64,000 bases of DNA, taken from contig NZ_JANUCJ010000003.1 in NCBI RefSeq assembly GCF_024807615.1, positions 744,001 through 808,000 on the forward strand, read 5' to 3'. Source of the DNA: Tsukamurella ocularis (lineage in GTDB: Bacteria > Actinomycetota > Actinomycetes > Mycobacteriales > Mycobacteriaceae). Positions within the stretch are counted from its first letter, which is position 1; every line of letters begins with the position of its first letter. Made by a program: the position numbers and the translations under genes. This document shows, piece after piece, positions 43,867-52,688 of this stretch. Under the pieces are notes generated by a model. That model had not been told where the DNA came from and did no database searches. It saw only the letters and a list, made by a program, of their open reading frames with translations.

Positions 43867-44992
43867 CCGCTCCCCCTCCCGTCAGGATCGCCGCGAACGC
43901 GTCCAGCGCCCGCGAGCCCTCGTCGAAGTACCCCGAGTGCGCACCCATGCCGAAGCCAGTGGGGGCCTCGGCGTCCACCACAGTCGCCCCGAACGACGCC
44001 GCCGCCGGGTCCATCCCGAGCCCCAGCTCCACGCCGAACAGCCGGCGCAGCCCCTGCGCGGCGCCGTCGGCGGCGCCGACCCGAGGGACCGGATCGTCGG
44101 AATCGCGCGCCACGTACACCGGCATCGCCAGCTCCGACGCGGACCGCACCGGGCCGGCGCCCGGCGAACCGAGCAGCACCATCGCGTCGACGGTGCCCGC
44201 GAGCGCCCCGCCCGCGCCCGCCGTGGTCGCCGTCGTCGCGCCGTAGCTGTGCCCGAAGACCACGACCCGCGGATCGTCGGGCCGCATCCGCGCGAGGTCC
44301 TCGAGGTCGGCCCGCAGCTCGGCGGCGCCCCGTCGGGCATGGGCGCCGGTGAGGACCTGCGCGGCGGCCGCGCGGCCCGACGGGGCGTCGTACCCGATCC
44401 ACGCCAGAGTCGCGGTCGACGTCGTCGGGTCCGCGCGCCGGGCGGCGGCCCGGAGGTTCGCGGCGTTGCGGGTGACCGCCCCGATCGACGCCGCCGTCGT
44501 ACCCATACCCGGGACCACGACACCGATGGTGCGGGCGGTGTCGAGATCACCGAGGGCCACCGCCACAGCGCCGTCGCCGCCGAAGGCATCCGGCTCGTAC
44601 TCGACCAGCTGCACCGTCTCGCCGCCGCGGCCCAGCTCGCGCAGCCGCGCGTCGATCGTCTCGAGCATCCGGCGGCGCGGCCCGGGAGGCGTCGCTCGTA
44701 GGTCCGCCGCGAGGAGGGCGCGGTTCTCCCGGTCCCGCTGCGCGGCAGACGCCGGGCGGCCCAGCGTCCGCGCCGGGATCGACGGTGCCCACGTGCCGCC
44801 GGGCGGCACGGCGGCCGGGAGGTCGATCGCCGCGAGACGGGCCGCGAGTTCGCCACCACCACTGCGGATCTCCGCCACCGCGCGATCGAGCGCCGCGTCA
44901 AGCTCCTCCGCGGCGCGTACCTCGAGCCCCGCCCAGCGCTCGTACGCGTCCGCGGGTTCGCCCCGCCACGCCGTCGCCCGCACGACCATCAT
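43856..44992 (-). CDS. DUF1023-family alpha/beta hydrolase
   Basis: 378 aa. An N-terminal helical part (residues 1-110) with AERWAGLEV- and LLAADLRATPPGPRRRMLETIDARLREL-like segments precedes an alpha/beta hydrolase fold with VVVPGMGTTAASIG near 155-168, nucleophile elbow GHSYGATT near 250-257, acid in ARDSDDPVPRVG near 298-309 and a late His in GMGAHSGYF near 350-358. This is the DUF1023 group seen beside type VII secretion-linked small proteins in mycobacteria. Substrate unknown. It leads a two-gene operon with the small helical protein. Confidence 0.85.
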   Translation of the reverse strand: MMVVRATAWRGEPADAYERWAGLEVRAAEELDAALDRAVAEIRSGGGELAARLAAIDLPAAVPPGGTWAPSIPARTLGRPASAAQRDRENRALLAADLRATPPGPRRRMLETIDARLRELGRGGETVQLVEYEPDAFGGDGAVAVALGDLDTARTIGVVVPGMGTTAASIGAVTRNAANLRAAARRADPTTSTATLAWIGYDAPSGRAAAAQVLTGAHARRGAAELRADLEDLARMRPDDPRVVVFGHSYGATTATTAGAGGALAGTVDAMVLLGSPGAGPVRSASELAMPVYVARDSDDPVPRVGAADGAAQGLRRLFGVELGLGMDPAAASFGATVVDAEAPTGFGMGAHSGYFDEGSRALDAFAAILTGGGAGGR

Positions 44993-45147
44993 GGCGTCAC
45001 GCTAGGCCGCCGCGCCCCCGCGATCGGGCCGCGAACCCGGTGTGCAGGCACCGTCGTCCACAGGACCGCGGTCCTCCACAGGCATAAAGACACCAGTCAG
45101 CGGGATGGCGGGCGGAGGCGGCCCACCCAATGCCTGCGCCGCCACAA

Positions 45148-45203
45148 CTTTCGAAGCGTTCTGCGACTCAACCGGACCGATTCGTCGCAGAACGCTTCGA
45201 AAG
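45148..45203. repeat. Perfect 20-bp inverted repeat between divergent genes
   Basis: CTTTCGAAGCGTTCTGCGAC (45148-45167) is an exact inverted match to 45184-45203, with a 16-nt centre. Since the flanking genes diverge, it is not a terminator for either one; it could be a large operator, a recombination site or the remnant of a palindromic mobile element. Confidence 0.85.
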
Positions 45204-45369
45204 ATGTGCGCACCGTCGGATCGCGAGGGCCGGGTGCGACGCGCCATGCTTCCGACACATGGCCGAATCCGGATACACGCCTCTGACCAGGTAGAACAGA
45301 GCCACGCGTCGGGCGCATAGCTTTCCCGAGCAACACACCCACCCACCACCCGCACGGCTGCGCAGCCAC

Positions 45370-45375
45370 TACGCT
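45370..45375 (+). promoter_or_regulatory. -10 element for leaderless nfo
   Basis: TACGCT followed by six nucleotides and the ATG of nfo. Confidence 0.55.
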
Positions 45376-45381
45376 GGACGC

Positions 45382-46152
45382 ATGCGCATCGGAGCCCACG
45401 TCCGCAGTGACACCCACCCCGTCGAGACGGCCGAACAGCTGGGGGTGGACGTGATCCAGATGTTCGTCTCCGACCCCCAGAGCTGGAAGAAGCCGGAGCC
45501 GCACCCGCAGACGCAGACGCTCAAGGACTCGCCGCTGGAGATCGTGGTGCACTCGGCGTACGTCATCAACGTCGCGAGCCTGAACAACCGCCTGCGCATG
45601 CCGAGCCGCAAGGCCGTCGAGCAGCAGGCCGCGGCAGCGGCCGACCTCGGCGCCTTCGGCCTCGTGGTGCACGGCGGGCACCTGCGCGACGGCGAGGACC
45701 TGCAGGCCGGAATCGACAACTGGCGCAAGCTCTTCACCCGCCAGGAGGAGAAGGGCGGCTTCGGCGTGCCGATCCTCATCGAGAACACCGCGGGTGGCGA
45801 CGGGGCGATCGCACGGCAGCTCGAGACCATCGACCGGCTATGGGACGCGGTCGGCGACCAGGGCGCCGGCTTCTGCCTCGACACCTGCCACGCCTGGGCG
45901 GGCGGCGAGGAACTGATGGGCATCGTCGAGCGGGTCAAGGCGATCACGGGCCGCATCGATCTGGTGCACCTGAACAACTCTCGCGACGAGTTCGACTCCG
46001 CCCGCGACCGGCACGCCAACCTGCAGGACGGCACCATCGACCCGGACCTGCTGGCCGACGTCGCCCGCGCCGCCGGGGCGCCGATCATCCTCGAGACCCC
46101 CTCCGAGGGCCTCGCCGACGACGTGGCCTACCTCAAGGAGGCCCTGCTGTGA
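45382..46152 (+). CDS. nfo: Endonuclease IV (deoxyribonuclease IV)
   Basis: 256-aa TIM-barrel AP endonuclease using three zinc ions; close in length to M. tuberculosis End (Rv0670). Metal-ligand motifs in order: IVVHSAYVINVAS, VVHGGH, LIENTAGGDG, GFCLDTCHAWAGG, LVHLNNSRDEFDSARDRHANL and a final IILETPSEG. It works in base excision repair beside the ExoIII homolog at 12116. The start is leaderless-like. The stop overlaps the methyltransferase start (GTGA). Confidence 0.94.
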   Translation: MRIGAHVRSDTHPVETAEQLGVDVIQMFVSDPQSWKKPEPHPQTQTLKDSPLEIVVHSAYVINVASLNNRLRMPSRKAVEQQAAAAADLGAFGLVVHGGHLRDGEDLQAGIDNWRKLFTRQEEKGGFGVPILIENTAGGDGAIARQLETIDRLWDAVGDQGAGFCLDTCHAWAGGEELMGIVERVKAITGRIDLVHLNNSRDEFDSARDRHANLQDGTIDPDLLADVARAAGAPIILETPSEGLADDVAYLKEALL

Positions 46153-46751
46153 GCACCCCCGCCGACTGGGACGCCCGCTACCGCGCCACCGAGCTGGTGT
46201 GGGGAACGCCACCCGACCCGTGGATCGTCGAGCAGGTGACCGTATTGCCGCCCGGGCGGGCCCTCGACGTGGGCGCCGGCGAGGGTCGGCACGCCCTGTG
46301 GCTCGCGACCCGCGCATGGGACGTGACTGGGGTCGACTACTCGCGCGTCGGCCTCGACAAGGCGGCGACGGTGGCCGCCCGCTCGCCGCGCACCGTCCGC
46401 GCCCGGCTGCACTGGACGCCGCTCGACATCACCACCGACGAGATCCCCGATCAGCCCTACGACCTGGCCGTCTGGGCGTACGTGCACCCCGATCCCGAGG
46501 ACCGGGCAACGGCGATCGCCAAGGTCGCGCGGTCGCTGGCGCCGGGCGGACTGCTCCTGCTGCTGGCGCACGAGAAGGCGGACTCACACCCCGGCCTACC
46601 GACCTTCGGCGCCGCCGAGCTGTCGGAGGCGCTCCCCGAGGACATGGTGGTGGAGCACGTGGAATGGCGCGAGAGTGATCCGTACCACGGCACAGGTACT
46701 GACCTGGCCGTTCGCGCACGTCGGCGCCGCACGGAGGCGATCGAGCCCTAG
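46149..46751 (+). CDS. SAM-dependent class I methyltransferase
   Basis: 200 aa. Motif [17 protein letters not shown] (about 39-54) binds S-adenosylmethionine, followed by [15 protein letters not shown] (motif II) and an acidic motif, [17 protein letters not shown]. The opening [25 protein letters not shown] is typical of the TehB/thiopurine-methyltransferase-like group that methylates small, often toxic, molecules. The GTG overlaps the nfo stop, so the two are cotranslated. Substrate unknown. Confidence 0.85.
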   Translation: MSTPADWDARYRATELVWGTPPDPWIVEQVTVLPPGRALDVGAGEGRHALWLATRAWDVTGVDYSRVGLDKAATVAARSPRTVRARLHWTPLDITTDEIPDQPYDLAVWAYVHPDPEDRATAIAKVARSLAPGGLLLLLAHEKADSHPGLPTFGAAELSEALPEDMVVEHVEWRESDPYHGTGTDLAVRARRRRTEAIEP

Positions 46752-46763
46752 AGGTGCTTGCAC

Positions 46764-46828
46764 TTGTTCGCACGCGGCGAGCGCGTTATCCTATGGATAT
46801 TACCGAGCGGTAACTTACCGAGAGGTAA
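46764..46828 (+). promoter_or_regulatory. fadE5 promoter with tandem TTACCG palindromes
   Basis: TTGTTC (46764-46769) and TATCCT (46787-46792) are spaced by 17 bp. Immediately downstream are two adjacent 14-bp palindromes, TTACCGAGCGGTAA (46800-46813) and TTACCGAGAGGTAA (46815-46828), separated by one base. They sit at or just after the expected transcription start, where a TetR-type repressor would block elongation. Confidence 0.72.
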
Positions 46829-46866
46829 CTGTCCGACAGCCTGATCTGAGAAGGTGGAACAGCCCC

Positions 46867-48699
46867 ATGGGCCATTACAAGAGCAACGTCCGCGACATCG
46901 AGTTCAACCTCTTCGAGGATCTCGGCGTCGGCGAGGTGCTGGCTTCCGGTGCGTACGGCGACCTCGACGAGGACACCGCCAAGGAGATGCTGCGCGAGGC
47001 GGCCCGTCAGGCCGAGGGCCCCATCGCGGAGTCCTTCGCCGAGGCCGACCGCAACCCGCCGGTCTTCAACCCGGAGACCCACGAGGTCACGATCAACGAG
47101 GCCTTCAAGAAGTCGCAGGCGATCTTCGGCGACGGCGGCTGGGCCTACCTGGGCCTCAACGACGAGCTGGGTGGCACCGACGTGCCCCGCTCGCTGTACT
47201 GGGGCATCGGCGAGCTCTTCCTCGGCGCCAACCCGCCCATCTTCATGTTCGCCGCGGGCCCCGGCTTCGCGCAGATCCTCTTCGACGAGGGCACCGACGA
47301 GCAGAAGAAGTGGGCGAAGATCGCCGCCGAGCGCAACTGGAACGCCACCATGGTGCTCACGGAGCCGGACGCCGGCTCGGACGTGGGCGCGGGCCGCACC
47401 AAGGCCATCAAGCAGGAGGATGGCTCCTGGCACATCGAGGGCGTCAAGCGCTTCATCACGTCGGCCGTGATGGACGGCATGTTCGAGTCGACCTTCCACC
47501 TCGTGCTCGCCCGCCCCGAGGGCGGCGCGCCCGGCACCAAGGGCCTGGGCCTCTACTTCGTGCCGAAGCATCACTTCGACGAGCAGGGCAACCTCGGCGA
47601 GGAGAACGGCGTCTATGTCACCGGCGTCGAGCACAAGATGGGCATCAAGACGTCCACCACCTGTGAGGTCACCTTCGGCGGCCACGGCAAGCCCGCCAAG
47701 GGTTGGCTCGTGGGCGAGGAGATCAAGGGCATCGCGCAGATGTTCAAGGTCATCGAGCACGCCCGCATGATGGTCGGCACCAAGGCCATCGGCACCCTCT
47801 CGACCGGCTACCTCAACGCGCTCGACTACGCCAAGCAGCGCGTCCAGGGCGCCGACCTGACTCAGATGACCGACAAGACCGCGCCGCGCGTGACCATCAC
47901 GCACCACCCGGACGTGCGCCGCTCGCTGCTCACGCAGAAGGCCTACGCCGAGGGCCTGCGCGCCGTGTACCTGTACACCGCCGCGCACCAGGACGTCCGC
48001 ACCGCGACCCCGGTCTCCGGCGCCGACGAGGAGATGGCGTTCAAGGTCAACGACCTGCTGCTCCCGATCGTCAAGGGCGTCGGCTCCGAGCGCGCGTTCA
48101 CGTTGCTCGGCACCGAGTCGCTGCAGACCTTCGGCGGCTCCGGCTTCCTGCAGGACTACCCGATCGAGCAGTACGTCCGCGACTCGAAGATCGACTCGCT
48201 GTACGAGGGCACCACCGCCATCCAGGCGCAGGACTTCTTCTTCCGTAAGATCCTTCGCGACCGTGGCGCCGCGCTCGGCCACATCGCCGGCCAGATCACC
48301 GCGTTCATCGAGGCCAACGCGGGTGGAGCCTTCGCCGCGCAGGTCGCGCAGCTCAAGACCGCCGCCGAGGACGTGCAGGCCATGGCCGCCACGCTCACCG
48401 GTTTCGCGCTCGCCTCGCAGCAGGAGCCCAAGGAGCTGTACAAGGTGGGCCTCGGCTCGGTGCGCTTCCTGATGGCCTTCGGCGACCTGATGGTCGGCTG
48501 GCGCCTGCTGCACCAGGCCGTCGTCGCGCAGGCCAAGATCGACGGTGGCGCCACCGGTGCCGACAAGTCCTTCTACGAGGGCAAGGTCGGCGTCGCGACG
48601 TTCTTCGCCGCCAACATGCTGCCGCTCCTGACCTCGGTCAAGGACGTCGTCGCCGCGGTCGACAACCAGGCGATGGACCTCGACGAGGCCGCGTTCTGA
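46867..48699 (+). CDS. fadE5: Acyl-CoA dehydrogenase FadE5-like
   Basis: 610-aa flavoenzyme oxidising acyl-CoA to enoyl-CoA in beta-oxidation and passing electrons to ETF. The size and the opening [20 protein letters not shown] identify the long FadE5 branch. Landmarks: [19 protein letters not shown] near 162-180, [13 protein letters not shown], a central helical domain, and [40 protein letters not shown] (in segments) containing the catalytic-base region. AAGGTGG lies upstream of the ATG. The FadE5/FadA2/FabG4/HtdX group is linked in M. tuberculosis too, and etfD at 20188 supplies the electron exit. Confidence 0.95.
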   Translation: MGHYKSNVRDIEFNLFEDLGVGEVLASGAYGDLDEDTAKEMLREAARQAEGPIAESFAEADRNPPVFNPETHEVTINEAFKKSQAIFGDGGWAYLGLNDELGGTDVPRSLYWGIGELFLGANPPIFMFAAGPGFAQILFDEGTDEQKKWAKIAAERNWNATMVLTEPDAGSDVGAGRTKAIKQEDGSWHIEGVKRFITSAVMDGMFESTFHLVLARPEGGAPGTKGLGLYFVPKHHFDEQGNLGEENGVYVTGVEHKMGIKTSTTCEVTFGGHGKPAKGWLVGEEIKGIAQMFKVIEHARMMVGTKAIGTLSTGYLNALDYAKQRVQGADLTQMTDKTAPRVTITHHPDVRRSLLTQKAYAEGLRAVYLYTAAHQDVRTATPVSGADEEMAFKVNDLLLPIVKGVGSERAFTLLGTESLQTFGGSGFLQDYPIEQYVRDSKIDSLYEGTTAIQAQDFFFRKILRDRGAALGHIAGQITAFIEANAGGAFAAQVAQLKTAAEDVQAMAATLTGFALASQQEPKELYKVGLGSVRFLMAFGDLMVGWRLLHQAVVAQAKIDGGATGADKSFYEGKVGVATFFAANMLPLLTSVKDVVAAVDNQAMDLDEAAF

Positions 48700-48724
48700 T
48701 CGTCGCTCCGTAACCACGAGCACC

Positions 48725-48759
48725 CGAGGGCGCTCCGACCACCGGTCGGGGCGCCCTCG
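48725..48759 (+). terminator. 16-bp terminator hairpin after fadE5
   Basis: CGAGGGCGCTCCGACC pairs with GGTCGGGGCGCCCTCG, with one T-G wobble and a 3-nt loop, 25 nt past the stop. Confidence 0.75.
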
Positions 48760-48886
48760 CCCGTTCCTGGGACCGACGGTGGCGCCGAGGGGCGCCCGAC
48801 GGTGCGCCCGACGTGGGCGCGGCACCGTCGGGCGACCGCCGTAGGATTGCTACCGACCTGCGCCGACGACCTCCGGAGAGCCCCGC

Positions 48887-49555
48887 ATGGATGACGACCA
48901 GCCGAACGACGTACAGCTCACGGCGGTGAACATCGGCGTCGACGGGGAGCACGGTCCACTGTTCCAGGGCATCGACCTGCAGTTCGGCCCCGGACTGCAC
49001 GCCGTGCAGATGCCCGCGGGCCGCGATCAGGATGCGCTCCTGCTCACCTTGGCCGGACGGCTCAAGCCGAGCCACGGCACCGTCGACGCCCTCGGAGCGA
49101 CGACCCCGGGGGCGATCCGGAAGAAGTGTGCCATCGCCGCCTTCGAGGACATCGACAACCTCGACGAGTCGGTCACCGTCGAGACGGTGCTCGCCGAGCA
49201 GCGGCGCTGGCTGGCGCCGTGGTACTCGATGGTGCCGCTCAGCGCCGGCAGCCTGGAGATGGACCAGGTCTTCGGTGATCTGGCCCGCCCCGGGCCGAAG
49301 ACCCGCATCGTCGAACTGACAGACCTGCAGCTGTTCCTCCTCCGGATCACCCTGGCCCTGCTGGGCAACCGGCCGATCCTCATCGTCGGAGACCTGGAGC
49401 AGGTCCGCGACAACCCGGGACGCGCCGACGCCGTGCAGCGGCTCGGCGCGATCTCCACCCGCTACACCGTGATCGTCGGGGTCACCAATCCCCTCGGCGG
49501 CACCGCCCCGGAGCACACCCTGCACGACCGCCGCGCCCTGACCCGGAAGGACTGA
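48887..49555 (+). CDS. Degenerate ABC-type ATPase-like protein of a Pip system
   Basis: 222 aa. Overall order follows an ABC nucleotide-binding domain (GIDLQFGPGLHAVQMPAGRDQDALLLTLAGRLKPSHGTV in segments; a late ILIVGDLEQV in Walker B position). The Walker A lysine/serine is missing: PAGRDQDAL stands where G-x4-GK(S/T) should be. The LSGGQ signature is replaced by ELTDLQLF and no catalytic Glu follows Walker B. It probably cannot hydrolyse ATP. It starts the operon with the YhgE/Pip membrane protein 5 nt downstream. CGGAG lies upstream of the ATG. Confidence 0.75.
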   Translation: MDDDQPNDVQLTAVNIGVDGEHGPLFQGIDLQFGPGLHAVQMPAGRDQDALLLTLAGRLKPSHGTVDALGATTPGAIRKKCAIAAFEDIDNLDESVTVETVLAEQRRWLAPWYSMVPLSAGSLEMDQVFGDLARPGPKTRIVELTDLQLFLLRITLALLGNRPILIVGDLEQVRDNPGRADAVQRLGAISTRYTVIVGVTNPLGGTAPEHTLHDRRALTRKD

Positions 49556-49560
49556 TTCCC

Positions 49561-51549
49561 ATGTCCGAGAAAAAGAGCAGCCTCGTCCCGATCGCCGCCG
49601 GCCTCGCCTTCGGCTCCGAGATCAAGCGCTTCGGGCGCAGCCGGCTCACCCGCGCCGCCATCGTCGTACTGATGCTGCTGCCCCTGGTCTACGGCGCCCT
49701 GTACCTGTGGGCCTTCTGGGATCCGTTCGGCAACGTCAACAAGATGCCGGTCGCGCTGGTCAACGCGGACAAAGGAACCGAGGTCAAGGGCCAGAAGATC
49801 AACGCCGGCGCCGAGGTGGAGAAGTCGCTCGCCGATGACAAGAGCCTCGACTGGCACATCGTCTCTCCCGCCGAGGCGCAGCAGGGCGTCAAGGACGGCA
49901 CCTACTACTTCATGTTGGAGCTGCCGGAGAACTTCTCCGCCGCCATCGCCTCTCCCATGACGGGCACACCCGAGAAGGCACAGCTGCGGGCCGTCTACAA
50001 CGACGCCAACAACTACATCAGCTCCACCATCGGCCAGACCGCGATGTCGCAGGTGCTCAACGCCGTCTCCACCCGAGTGTCGGGGCAAGCGGTGAACCAG
50101 GTGCTGTCGATGATGATCACCGCCGGGTCCGGGATCGAGCAGGCCGCCGACGGGGCCGGGAAGCTCCACGACGGCCTGGTGACCGCGAACGACGGTGCCG
50201 CCCAGCTCGCCACCGGCCTCGGGACAGCCAAGACCGGCTCGGCGCAGCTGCGCGCCGGCTCGCAGCAGCTCTCCGATGGCATCACCCAGGCCACGGATCC
50301 TCTTCTCGCCGTGACGAAGGCCCTCTCCGGGCTGGGCGGGAACACCGCCCAGCTGCAGCAGAGCGCGGCCGCGCTCGTCGAGGCCGCCGACAAGGCCGGC
50401 GTCTTCGTCAAGACTCAGGACACCGCGCTGGCCGGAATCGACGCCGCCATCAGGCAGCTCGCCGCCAGCCCGGATCCCGTGGCCCGGCAGTCGGCCGAGG
50501 CACTGCGCGCGGTGCGGGCCCAGCTCGCCCAGGCCTCGGTGACCCCCGCAGCCAAGCAGCAGATCATCGCCGCCGCGAACGGCGCGGCGACGCTCACCGA
50601 GCAGTTCCGCACGCCCGGCAGTCCGCTGCAGACCGTCCTCGCGCAGGTCGGCGCCACCGGTGGCGACCTCACCGCCAAGCTCACCGAACTGCGTTCGGGC
50701 GCGCAGCAGCTCGCCGCGGGGAACGCCACGCTCGACGACGGCATCACGCAGCTGTCCGACGGTGCCACCAAGCTCTCCGCCGGCACCGTGCAGCTGCGCG
50801 ACGGCAGCCAGGAGCTGGCGACCAAGCTGCGCGAAGGCGCCGGCGCAGTACCCAAGTGGTCGCAGGAGCAGACGACGCAGGTCGCACAGACCATCGGCGG
50901 CCCCGTCCAGCTGGACGCGACGCACGAGAACCGCGCCCCGAACTTCGGCACCGGCATGGCGCCGTTCTTCCTCACACTGGCCCTGTTCTTCGGCGCCCTG
51001 GTGCTGTGGATGGTCTTCCGGCCCTTGCAGAACCGCGCCGTCGCCGCCGAGGTGCTGGCCATCCGTGTGGTCATGGCGAGCTACCTGCCCGCCGCCGCGA
51101 TCGGCCTGTGCCAGGCCGTGATCCTGTACTGCGTGGTGCGCTTCGCGCTAGGGCTCGAGGTGGCGCACCCGGTGGCGATGATCTTCTTCATGATGGGCGT
51201 GACACTGGCTTTCATCGCCTTCACCCAGGCGGTGAACGCCTTCGTCGGGCCGGCGGTGGGCCGCGTGCTCATCATGGCGTTGCTCATGCTGCAGTTGGTG
51301 AGTTCCGGCGGCATGTACCCGGTGGAGACCACCGCCAGACCCTTCCAGATCCTGCACAAATACGACCCGATGACCTACGGCGTCAACGGCTTGCGGCAGC
51401 TGGTCTCCGGCGGCATCGACCACCGTCTGTGGCAGGCGATCGCAGTGCTGGTGTTCCTGTGGGTCGCGTCGGTCACGGTGTCGTGCCTGTCCGCCCGGCG
51501 GAACCGGCTGTGGAACCTCGACCGGCTCATCCCCGCGATAAAGATCTGA
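49561..51549 (+). CDS. YhgE/Pip-family membrane protein
   Basis: 662 aa. One N-terminal transmembrane helix (about 31-52), a large extracytoplasmic region of about 430 residues, then five to six C-terminal helices of ABC-2 type (about 462-640). The outer region contains heptad-like repeats (GAAQLATGL, GSAQLRAGSQQLSDGI, GAQQLAAGNATLDDGITQLSDGATKLSAGTVQLRDGS in segments), typical of the phage-infection-protein family. In actinobacteria, relatives are used in export of surface components. The upstream degenerate ATPase is its likely partner. The TGA stop is in the same frame as the following acyltransferase. Confidence 0.9.
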   Translation: MSEKKSSLVPIAAGLAFGSEIKRFGRSRLTRAAIVVLMLLPLVYGALYLWAFWDPFGNVNKMPVALVNADKGTEVKGQKINAGAEVEKSLADDKSLDWHIVSPAEAQQGVKDGTYYFMLELPENFSAAIASPMTGTPEKAQLRAVYNDANNYISSTIGQTAMSQVLNAVSTRVSGQAVNQVLSMMITAGSGIEQAADGAGKLHDGLVTANDGAAQLATGLGTAKTGSAQLRAGSQQLSDGITQATDPLLAVTKALSGLGGNTAQLQQSAAALVEAADKAGVFVKTQDTALAGIDAAIRQLAASPDPVARQSAEALRAVRAQLAQASVTPAAKQQIIAAANGAATLTEQFRTPGSPLQTVLAQVGATGGDLTAKLTELRSGAQQLAAGNATLDDGITQLSDGATKLSAGTVQLRDGSQELATKLREGAGAVPKWSQEQTTQVAQTIGGPVQLDATHENRAPNFGTGMAPFFLTLALFFGALVLWMVFRPLQNRAVAAEVLAIRVVMASYLPAAAIGLCQAVILYCVVRFALGLEVAHPVAMIFFMMGVTLAFIAFTQAVNAFVGPAVGRVLIMALLMLQLVSSGGMYPVETTARPFQILHKYDPMTYGVNGLRQLVSGGIDHRLWQAIAVLVFLWVASVTVSCLSARRNRLWNLDRLIPAIKI

Positions 51550-51555
51550 GGCACC

Positions 51556-52647
51556 ATCGCTCCCCCGCGCTCCCAGCACGTCCCGGCCCTCACCGGCCTG
51601 CGGGCGCTGGCGGCGCTCGCGGTGTGCGTCACGCACGCCGCGTTCTGGGGCGGTGACTTCACCCCGGATGCGCTCGGCGCCGCCTACGCACGGCTCGAGA
51701 CCGCGGTGCCCGTGTTCTTCGCGCTGTCGGGTTTCCTACTGGTGCGGCCGTGGATTCGCGCGCGGGCCGGGGGCGCGCCGCCCGACGTGCGACGGTACCT
51801 CGTCGCGCGGGCCTGGCGGGTCGTGCCCGGCTACTGGGTCGTGGTCACCGTCGTGTACCTCATCTACCTGTGGCGGCCCGACGGTTCGCCGCACGGGCAC
51901 GGGTGGGTCGCGTACCTGCGGCACCTGACCTTCACTCAGATCTACAGCGTGGGGTACGTGCACACGGGGCTGACGCAGATGTGGAGCATGTGCGTGGAAG
52001 TCGCTTTCTACCTTGCGCTTCCACTGCTGGGGCTGTGGCTGATGCGCACCCGCCGGGCGTGGACCGTGCCGGCGGTGATGGTCGCGGTCTCGGCGGCTTG
52101 GCTCGTGCTGGCCACCGCGACGGAGATCTTCGGGAAGACGGCACGCTCGTGGCCGCCGGCGTTCGCCGCCGCCTTCGCCGCAGGGATCGTGGTGGCACTG
52201 CTCGTCGACCGGGTGCGGCTCCCTCGGCTGCCACTGCTCCTCGCCGCGGCGGTGGCCTACGCCGTGCTGCTGACGCCACTCGCCGGCCCGATCGACCTCC
52301 GGCTGCCCACCCCGGCACAGGGGGTGACCAAGTTCCTGCTCGAGGCGCTGATAGGCGGACTGCTCGTGGCGGCGTTCGCGACCGGGCCGTCGCGCGCACT
52401 GGGTTCGCGGCCGATGGTGTGGCTCGGCTCCATCAGCTATGAGTTCTTCCTGATCCATGTGATCGTCATGGAGTTCGTGGTTCTCGATCTCTTCGGCTGG
52501 TCGCTGTTCGAGGGCTCCACCTGGACGATCGTCGCCGTGACCACCGCAATCACCATTGTGCTGGCGTGGGGCCTGCACGTCGGTGTGGAGCGGTTCCGCG
52601 CGGCGGTGACGCAGCGACCTGCGGCGGTCGGGGCGCGCGGGCACTAA
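51556..52647 (+). CDS. Acyltransferase 3 family membrane protein, non-canonical start
   Basis: About 363 aa with roughly ten transmembrane helices; the acyltransferase 3 family (PF01757) acylates sugars and lipids of the envelope. Family N-terminus VPALTGLRALAALAVCVTHAAFWG is present, but the first ATG/GTG/TTG in frame is the GTG at 51622, inside that conserved segment. Between the in-frame TGA of the Pip gene (51547) and the motif, the only start-like codon is ATC at 51556, with GAGG 4 nt before it. So either ATC is used, the start has mutated, or there is read-through from the Pip gene. The end, LGSISYEFFLIHVIVMEF, is typical. Confidence 0.78.
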   Translation: MAPPRSQHVPALTGLRALAALAVCVTHAAFWGGDFTPDALGAAYARLETAVPVFFALSGFLLVRPWIRARAGGAPPDVRRYLVARAWRVVPGYWVVVTVVYLIYLWRPDGSPHGHGWVAYLRHLTFTQIYSVGYVHTGLTQMWSMCVEVAFYLALPLLGLWLMRTRRAWTVPAVMVAVSAAWLVLATATEIFGKTARSWPPAFAAAFAAGIVVALLVDRVRLPRLPLLLAAAVAYAVLLTPLAGPIDLRLPTPAQGVTKFLLEALIGGLLVAAFATGPSRALGSRPMVWLGSISYEFFLIHVIVMEFVVLDLFGWSLFEGSTWTIVAVTTAITIVLAWGLHVGVERFRAAVTQRPAAVGARGH

Positions 52648-52688
52648 GGCGGGCGATCGCCTCGCCCTGCTGAGGAGGGGCGACGGGC

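Larger units (their letters stand above)
44993..45381. other. 389-bp divergent gap with palindromes
   Basis: No gene is seen between the DUF1023 operon and nfo. The stretch contains AGGACCGCGGTCCT, a perfect 14-bp palindrome (45062-45075), bordered by direct repeats TCCACAGG (45057-45064 and 45075-45082); a perfect 20-bp-stem hairpin at 45148-45203; and two copies of the over-represented 9-mer (45048, 45210). Confidence 0.6.

Noticed and set aside
45054-45082. Replication-origin signal because of two DnaA-box-like sequences.
   Set aside because: Only one near-match and one weak match; no dnaA, dnaN or AT-rich unwinding region is nearby.
48797-48830. A second terminator after fadE5 (CGCCCGACGGTGC with GCACCGTCGGGCG).
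   Set aside because: The stem is made of two inverted copies of the over-represented 9-mer, and a better terminator already lies at 48725-48759; kept only as part of the 9-mer observation.
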